Source: Acidobacteriota bacterium
GTDB taxonomy: Bacteria; Acidobacteriota; Terriglobia; 20CM-2-55-15
NCBI GenBank assembly: GCA_003222755.1
Contig: QHXA01000067.1
Coordinates: 1,532 to 11,592, forward strand
Length of the DNA stretch: 10,061 nucleotides
Direction: 5' to 3'
Shown here: piece after piece, positions 4,915 through 10,061 of the stretch
Position numbering within the stretch: position 1 is the first letter of the stretch
How the letters are laid out: each line of letters begins with the position of its first letter
Program-made: the position numbers and the translations under genes
The notes under the pieces: generated by a model
Told to the model about the DNA's origin: nothing
The model's database searches: none
The model's input: only the letters and a program-made list of their open reading frames with translations

Positions 4915-6120
4915 ATGTCTACAACAACGGCTGCAGGCCCGGCTGATCGCGCTGTAACCTGGCAAATGTGGGTGCCATGCATGGCAATGGCAGCATGTTC
5001 GTGGCTGTCGTTTTTCCACCGCACCATACTGGCCGCGCTGGCGCCGACCATACTCGCCGAAACCGGACTTACTGCGCAGCAATTTGCCAGCATCAACGCA
5101 TATTTTTTCGTGGCCTACACAGTTGGCAACCCGCTTTGGGGATCGATACTGGATTATGTCGGCCTGCGGGTAGGCATGTTTCTGGGAGTAGCCATCTGGA
5201 CTGCCGCAAGCGTTTCGCACGGCTGGATGTCCGCATTCATCGGGTTTGCTGCGGCCCGCGCGCTGCTGGGTTTAGGTGAGGGTGTCACTTTCCCAGGCGG
5301 TCTGCGAACGGCGGTCGAATCGCTGCCCGCCACGCGGCGCGCGCGTGCGATCGCATTGTCCTTCAGCGGCGGAACACTTGGTGGCGTTGCTGCTCCATTG
5401 ATTGCCGTGCCGCTCGGCCTCAAATATGGCTGGCGAGCTGCGTTCGTCTTCACCGGCGCCTTCGGCGTCGCATGGTTGTTACTATGGCTCGCCGTTGCGC
5501 GCCCGCCATTTCTTCCGAAGGTTGAAAAGAAGACCACGAAGATCGCTTGGCCAAATCCATCGGAACGGCGTTTCTGGGCGATTGTATTCAGTTACGGCTT
5601 GCCGGCCATTGCTCCGGGCCCGATTTTGACGCTGCTGTCGTTGTATCTCAACCGCGGACTCGGTGTTTCGCAGCGCGACTTAGCGAGTATCCTGTGGATG
5701 CCGCCGCTGGCCTGGGCAGCGGGTTATTTCTTCTGGGGCTGGATCGCCGATCGTTTTGCCGAAGGCAAACGCCGCCCGATCGGTCTGTTTCTTCTACTGA
5801 CTGTTTGTTCATTGGCCCTGGGCGCGACCACCTGGACGACCTCGATCGCCATCACGATGGCTATCATGTCGTGGGCCACATTTATCGGCGGTGGGTTTCA
5901 AATGGTAGCGTTGAAGGTTGGCTCGTATTGGTTCCCGCGCGAACAGGCCGCAATGATGACTGGCATCGCATCGGGATCGTTTGCGCTGGTAAACTACATC
6001 CTCTTGCAGTTCCTCGGTCCGTTGTTCAATCAACAACGGTATGCCGAGGCATGGTGGATCGTCGCCTTCTGCCCGTTGATCGGGGTTATCGTTTGGCTAT
6101 TTGTGAGCCGGAAAGAGTAA
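4915..6120 (+). CDS. MFS transporter, anion:cation symporter-like (hexuronate-type group)
   Basis: A 401-residue inner-membrane carrier with about 12 hydrophobic segments, the usual length for the superfamily. The family loop motif is GSILDYVGLRVG (76-87) between segments 2 and 3. The stretch RALLGLGEGVTFPGGLRTAV (115-134), followed by LPATRRARAIALSFSGGTLGGVAAPLIA, matches the ACS branch of MFS as I know it: GLGEG..FP, R.RA.A, SG..LG...APL. That branch carries hexuronates, glucarate, phthalate and similar organic anions by proton or sodium symport. The substrate cannot be chosen from sequence alone. GGAGG (4906-4910) lies four bases before the ATG; an ATG at 4911 is out of frame. The gene is 7 bases upstream of the MetE-like gene, so the two are very probably co-transcribed, and probably also belong with the oxidoreductase across the hairpin-rich spacer. 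Confidence 0.88.
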   Translation: MSTTTAAGPADRAVTWQMWVPCMAMAACSWLSFFHRTILAALAPTILAETGLTAQQFASINAYFFVAYTVGNPLWGSILDYVGLRVGMFLGVAIWTAASVSHGWMSAFIGFAAARALLGLGEGVTFPGGLRTAVESLPATRRARAIALSFSGGTLGGVAAPLIAVPLGLKYGWRAAFVFTGAFGVAWLLLWLAVARPPFLPKVEKKTTKIAWPNPSERRFWAIVFSYGLPAIAPGPILTLLSLYLNRGLGVSQRDLASILWMPPLAWAAGYFFWGWIADRFAEGKRRPIGLFLLLTVCSLALGATTWTTSIAITMAIMSWATFIGGGFQMVALKVGSYWFPREQAAMMTGIASGSFALVNYILLQFLGPLFNQQRYAEAWWIVAFCPLIGVIVWLFVSRKE

Positions 6121-6127
6121 TCAATAA

Positions 6128-7309
6128 ATGTTGAAAGCAACCAAAGGAAAAATACTGCCTACAGCAATCATCGGCTCGCTGCCGCGTCCGAGTTGGTACA
6201 CAGAGAATCTGGGTACGCGCTCCTTCGTGGACGCGATGGCGAACAACAAATTCCGCGAGCAATATACGGATGCGCTCGCGTGCTACTTGAAGGATCAGGA
6301 AGTGGCGGGACTCGACATCGTGACCGACGGCGATTGCCGGTTCGATCAAGATGTGGGGGGCCAAACCTGGACCAGCGATCCCCCGCGTCAGATGTCAGGC
6401 TTCGAAGCCAGCCATCCGCAGCTTGCTCGCGCGGGCGCCGGCGGCATCGGTTTTCCGCGTGGACACATTCTTCACGATTACCTGGAAGCGCGGGTCATGC
6501 CAAAGATCGTAGGACCTGTCGCGCCCGGTGAAATGCAGTACGCCGAAATCTGGAAGGCCGCGCAGCGTCTGACATCAAGGCCGGTGAAGTTCGGTACGGT
6601 TGCACCCGAGTTGGTCGCGTATGCCGTGCAGGATGAGTATTACAAGGATCTGCCGTCACGGATCCTGGCCCTGAGCGATGCCTTCAACAAAGAATTGCAT
6701 GACCTTGCCGATGCCGGTTGTTCCGTGATCCAGATTGAAGATCCACAATTGCACCTGCTGGCCGCGCGTCCCGTTCCCAACAAAGACATCACTCTCGATT
6801 TCATGCTTAAGGTATTCAACAACACGGTGAAGGGATTGCGTGATAAGACCGAAGTCTGGTGTCACACCTGTTGGGGAAATCCATCTCAGCAGCGGATGTT
6901 CGCGCAGGTGCAGTCTTATAAGCCTGCGCTGGAGGTGTTGAATCAAGTCGACGCGGATGTCATCACATTCGAGATGAAAAGTTCGAATGCGTTGGATCTG
7001 GAGCCGGTTTGCAAACAGATCACGGGTAAGAAAATCGCGATCGGCGTGATTGATCATCACACGTTGCAGGTGGAGAGCCCGGAAGAGGTCGCGGATCTCT
7101 TGCGTCAAGCGCTCAAATACGTCTCGCCCGAACGGCTCGCCGTGTGTACGGATTGCGGCATGGGCCGCGAAGGTATGAGTCGCCGTCACGCATTCTACAA
7201 ATGCGTCGCGCTGGTGCGGGGAACCAATATCATTAGAAAAGAGCTAGGCGTTCCGGAAGCGGAGTGCCTGGCTGCAGATCCGAAATATTCCTTCATCCGG
7301 ACACTGTAG
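6128..7309 (+). CDS. Stand-alone MetE-type (cobalamin-independent methionine synthase C-terminal domain) zinc methyl/alkyltransferase
   Basis: A 393-residue cytoplasmic protein matching only the catalytic C-terminal half of MetE; the N-terminal half of classical ~750-residue MetE is absent. The N-terminus PTAIIGSLPRP is typical of the family. A proposed zinc site consists of H246 and C248 (WCHTCWGN), E282 (FEMK) and C343 (CTDCGMG), the same H-x-C...E...C order as in MetE. VIQIEDPQLHLL (200-211) matches the conserved strand VIQIDEP. In the family, zinc activates a thiol to accept a methyl or alkyl group; stand-alone members include archaeal methionine synthases and epoxyalkane:coenzyme M transferase. 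The position in a transporter/dehydrogenase set argues for a catabolic or salvage role over housekeeping methionine synthesis, but this is inference. It starts 7 bases after the MFS stop with only a weak GAAAGAG ahead, suggesting translational coupling. Confidence 0.85.
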   Translation: MLKATKGKILPTAIIGSLPRPSWYTENLGTRSFVDAMANNKFREQYTDALACYLKDQEVAGLDIVTDGDCRFDQDVGGQTWTSDPPRQMSGFEASHPQLARAGAGGIGFPRGHILHDYLEARVMPKIVGPVAPGEMQYAEIWKAAQRLTSRPVKFGTVAPELVAYAVQDEYYKDLPSRILALSDAFNKELHDLADAGCSVIQIEDPQLHLLAARPVPNKDITLDFMLKVFNNTVKGLRDKTEVWCHTCWGNPSQQRMFAQVQSYKPALEVLNQVDADVITFEMKSSNALDLEPVCKQITGKKIAIGVIDHHTLQVESPEEVADLLRQALKYVSPERLAVCTDCGMGREGMSRRHAFYKCVALVRGTNIIRKELGVPEAECLAADPKYSFIRTL

Positions 7310-7524
7310 TGGCGCCCATAGAAGGTGCGAACGGATTGTGGCGACGGGGACTGAAGTTTTTCCATTTTGCGCACGCCGGAGGCGTGTCAGGAAATTAGGC
7401 GGAATAACCACGCCGGTGAAATGCGCACCCTTTCATTTTCGCACCGCGGAGCGGTGCCGCACCCTTTCAGGGTGCGGGTGTCTTTGGTTCAGACAACCGG
7501 GGGTTGCGCTCCCTCCGGCGTGCG
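7310..7524. repeat. Hairpin cluster 2 between convergent genes
   Basis: The spacer holds CACGCC-GGA-GGCGTG (7372-7386), GCACCGC-GGA-GCGGTGC (7441-7457) and CCGCACCCT-TTC-AGGGTGCGG (7457-7477), the last two sharing one base. The second is identical over 17 bases to 4688-4704. Positions 7494-7514 match 4830-4850 at 19 of 21 bases (core ggggttgcgctc). After the first hairpin comes AGGAAATTAG, as in cluster 1. Positions 7310-7371 show nothing recognisable. Placed between converging stops, the hairpins could end transcription from both sides, though no T tract is evident. Confidence 0.8.
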
Positions 7525-10061
7525 CTAACTCGTTCCTTTCAACACGAATCGTACAGATTCCGATTCAAGGAAACGCTGCCGTAGATGTTGATCGGTGAGT
7601 TTGCCTAATACTTTGTCGACCGTTTGCCGCGCTTCCGACGCTAGTGCATCGTTGCCGTCCAAAACGAGCTGCAGTGCAAGCATATCGATGAGCAGTGCCG
7701 GATCGCCGAGCTTACGCGCAATGGCAACGGCGGCGGCCGCGTCGTCGATGGCCAGGCCCATCTGATCAAGCTTGCTTCGCGCGCGAGCGCGAGTTCCAAG
7801 GCCCAGGGCTTCATATTTGATCCGGTGACGTGCGTGGCTTTCTTCGATGCTGTGTTCGGCGGCCTCAAGTGCCTTGCGCCAGTCGCCCGCCGCAAACGCG
7901 ACTTCAGCGCGCGCCTGCCAAAGCCGGAGCCGCCACAGCCAACCATGCCAGCCACTCGCATTCACAACAGCGCGAGCAACATCATCCAGCAGCAGCTCAG
8001 CGCGACCAGGTTCGTGGCTGCGGGAATAGATTAATAGCAAGTCGATGCCTGCGCTGACGAACGGTGGCATGAAGCCTAACTGGCGCGCAAGATCTCGAGC
8101 TTCGAGCGCGAGCGTCTCAGCACCGGAATAGTCTCCGATGGCCGTGCAGAGACCAGTGGACATGGCGATACCGCGTGCCAGGAGTGGAAGAACGCCGTAG
8201 CGCCGCCCGAATTCGCGGGTTTCATCGAAGGCACTCTTGGCTTCGTCGTACCTGCCGGCTGCGGTGAGGCTGAGTCCCAAATGTTCCAATGCGAACATCC
8301 TGAATGCGGGATCTTGCGATGCGCGAGCGTTTGCGACCGCCTGAGACGACAGGTCAACTGCCTCCTGCGTTTCGCCGATCCAGTAAGAGCTAATGGTGAG
8401 TTGAGATAGTGCCATTGACCGGACGCCGCCGGCTCGGTCGATCGCTTGCCGAGAAGTCTCGACCGCACTAAGCGGATCTCCATCCGACCCGATGGTGGCT
8501 GCCACCCATGCTATTGCGTCGCCCCACAGGTCATCGCGTCCCAACGTCTCAGCGATGGGAAGCGCTTCAGCAGCACATCGGCGAACGCTAGGTACATCGA
8601 GCATCCAGAAAGCGGACTTCGCCAACTCCACGAGAACTTCGCAGCGGCGCTCTTGCTCGTCAGGTTCTAACAGGTCCAGTGCCGCAGCCATCTCAGCCTT
8701 TGCGGCCGCCCACTGACCTACATCGGCGAATGCCCGCCCGCGCCGGAAGCGGAGATCCAATCTGCGTGAACGCAGCGCTTTGTCCTCCGGCAGAAAGTCG
8801 AGAGCGTGTAGTGCCATTTCATAAAACCGTGCTGCTTCCTCGAGGGCAAAGCGAGACGAAGCGTGCTCGCCCGCTTGCATCGCATAACCGATGGCCTTTT
8901 CCGCATTACCGGCCGAAGCCGCCTGGCCGTAGTGATACGCCAGATCGGCGAGCGGCTTTTGACCTGGGGCGGCCAACCGCTCCAGTGTTTCTGCGACGCG
9001 GCGATGCATACGGAGGCGGCGCGCGCCGGTAATTTCGCCGTACAAGGTTTCACGAATCAGCGCGTGTGTGAACATGTAGTGGCCTGGCGCAGCGGGTACT
9101 TCGTTGATGATGTGCGCCGCGAGCGCTTCGTCGATCGCGTCGAGCAACTGGTCCTCAGAGACATCAGCCACAGCTTGTAACACCGAAAAATCGAACTCGC
9201 GGCCAACGACTGCGGCGACTCCGAAAATGCGATTGCACATCTCGCTCAGACGATTGAGACGCCGTCCGATCGTCTCTCGCACGCCTTCCGGCAGGCCAAG
9301 GTCGTCGATAGCGGTCTTACCTTTCCCGCTCTCCAGCCGTTCCAATATTCCCGCTTCTCCAACATGCCGTAAGACCTCGCTCACGAAAAATGGATTGCCC
9401 TCGGTACTCTCGACGACCAGCCGCGTGAGCGCTGCCGGCGCTTCGCGGCCGAGGGAGGCTGTGATGAACTGGCCAACTTCGTTGGGGCCGAGCCCACGCA
9501 ATGCAACGCGCGTGGACGCTCCTTCGCGTCGAAGGTCCGACAGCACCTCTGCAAGCGGATGCGTTCGGTCTAGTTCAGTTTCTCTATAAGTTGCAATGAT
9601 GAGAAGTGCTGCCTCATGCGACGAGCGCAATAAATGGCGTAACAGAAGCAGTGTCGGCCGGTCGGCCCAATGGACGTCTTCGAGGACAAGCACTAGCGGA
9701 CGGCTCCGTGCAGCAATCGACAAGAGAGATGCGACTGCTTCAAATAATCTGTAGCGGCGTCCCTCCGCATTCGATTCGATCGTCTCGATAGGTATAGATA
9801 TACGTCGTGCCAGAGCAGGAATTAAATCGGCAAGCTCGGACGCAGCCTCGATCTCTTCAAGCTGCACACGGAGCACAGGCACGGGGCAGGTCCGCACGTA
9901 CCATTCGAGCGCTTCCACAACAGGCTGATACGGGACCAGTGCTTCTTGATCACAGCGTCCGAGCAGGACTATGCCCTCGACACCTGCCGTTGCCCGAGCA
10001 AACTCCAGCGCCAGTCGTGTCTTGCCGATGCCCGGCTCACCTGCAAGGAGAATCAGCTGGC
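7525..10061 (-). CDS. Large AAA ATPase (AAA_16/MalT-type NTPase) with TPR-like C-terminal region; N-terminus off the right edge
   Basis: The frame is open to the right edge, so 844 codons are visible and the start is missing. A Walker A motif, GEPGIGKTR, lies at about 10010-10040, followed by GRCDQEALVPYQPVVEALEW. Counting from the valine codon at 9916-9918, Walker B is VLVLEDVHWAD (76-86), a sensor strand is LLIIATYRETE (105-115), then STEGNPFFVSEVLRHV (171-186) and FTHALIRETLYGEITGARRLRMH (283-305). These are hallmarks of the STAND-type NTPases found in LuxR/MalT-like, SARP-like, guanylate-cyclase-linked and kinase-linked regulators. The last ~450 residues are alpha-helical TPR-like repeats rich in A, L, R and E. 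No HTH follows at the C-terminus, which ends LESESVRFVLKGTS. The effector domain must therefore be N-terminal and unseen: a winged helix, cyclase or Ser/Thr kinase are the options. It converges on the metabolic set, so co-regulation cannot be assumed. Confidence 0.87.
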   Translation of the reverse strand, partial: QLILLAGEPGIGKTRLALEFARATAGVEGIVLLGRCDQEALVPYQPVVEALEWYVRTCPVPVLRVQLEEIEAASELADLIPALARRISIPIETIESNAEGRRYRLFEAVASLLSIAARSRPLVLVLEDVHWADRPTLLLLRHLLRSSHEAALLIIATYRETELDRTHPLAEVLSDLRREGASTRVALRGLGPNEVGQFITASLGREAPAALTRLVVESTEGNPFFVSEVLRHVGEAGILERLESGKGKTAIDDLGLPEGVRETIGRRLNRLSEMCNRIFGVAAVVGREFDFSVLQAVADVSEDQLLDAIDEALAAHIINEVPAAPGHYMFTHALIRETLYGEITGARRLRMHRRVAETLERLAAPGQKPLADLAYHYGQAASAGNAEKAIGYAMQAGEHASSRFALEEAARFYEMALHALDFLPEDKALRSRRLDLRFRRGRAFADVGQWAAAKAEMAAALDLLEPDEQERRCEVLVELAKSAFWMLDVPSVRRCAAEALPIAETLGRDDLWGDAIAWVAATIGSDGDPLSAVETSRQAIDRAGGVRSMALSQLTISSYWIGETQEAVDLSSQAVANARASQDPAFRMFALEHLGLSLTAAGRYDEAKSAFDETREFGRRYGVLPLLARGIAMSTGLCTAIGDYSGAETLALEARDLARQLGFMPPFVSAGIDLLLIYSRSHEPGRAELLLDDVARAVVNASGWHGWLWRLRLWQARAEVAFAAGDWRKALEAAEHSIEESHARHRIKYEALGLGTRARARSKLDQMGLAIDDAAAAVAIARKLGDPALLIDMLALQLVLDGNDALASEARQTVDKVLGKLTDQHLRQRFLESESVRFVLKGTS

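Noticed and set aside
4686..7524. CRISPR array or integron attC-like array
   Set aside because: The hairpins are not evenly spaced, there are no constant repeats with variable spacers, and there is no cas or integrase gene.

Overview
The window reads as chromosomal DNA of a soil-type Acidobacteriota bacterium, moderately GC-rich. This is inferred from gene families and not from any marker gene. Pointers are the secreted IPT + NHL-propeller protein, the paired secreted DUF6152 protein and its ~300-residue partner, and intergenic spacers full of GGA-loop hairpins. No rRNA, tRNA, CRISPR array, phage gene or insertion sequence is visible.

Layout. Positions 1-1785 (minus) hold a secreted adhesin-like protein: signal peptide, IPT/TIG domain, six-bladed NHL-type propeller and a C-terminal module that runs off the left edge. 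A one-base deficit in a C run at 688-692 breaks its frame. Positions 1786-2167 are a 382-base spacer with a truncated DUF971-like remnant (1949-2101) and a two-hairpin palindromic repeat (2112-2163). Positions 2168-3535 (minus) hold a tight two-gene unit of exported proteins. The upstream gene is a DUF6152 member. Its stop codon overlaps the ribosome binding site of the downstream gene, which belongs to a widespread uncharacterised family. A 127-base divergent region (3536-3662) carries two overlapping face-to-face sigma70-like promoters.

Positions 3663-7309 (plus) hold a three-gene set: a Gfo/Idh/MocA oxidoreductase, an MFS transporter resembling the anion:cation symporter (hexuronate-type) group, and a stand-alone MetE-type zinc methyltransferase/alkyltransferase. 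The first two are separated by a 229-base spacer that is almost entirely inverted repeats; the last two are 7 bases apart. Uptake plus redox plus zinc-dependent group transfer suggests catabolism or salvage of a small acid, sugar acid or methylated/alkylated compound, but the substrate cannot be read from sequence.

Positions 7310-7524 separate convergent genes and contain a second cluster of the same hairpin family. Positions 7525-10061 (minus) hold most of a large AAA ATPase/TPR signalling protein whose N-terminus lies beyond the right edge.

I see no obvious new defence or mobile system. The most interesting material is the two related hairpin clusters, the compensatory palindrome at 2112-2163, the divergent promoter pair, the DUF6152 pair with a possible N-terminal histidine metal site, and the uncharacterised three-gene set.
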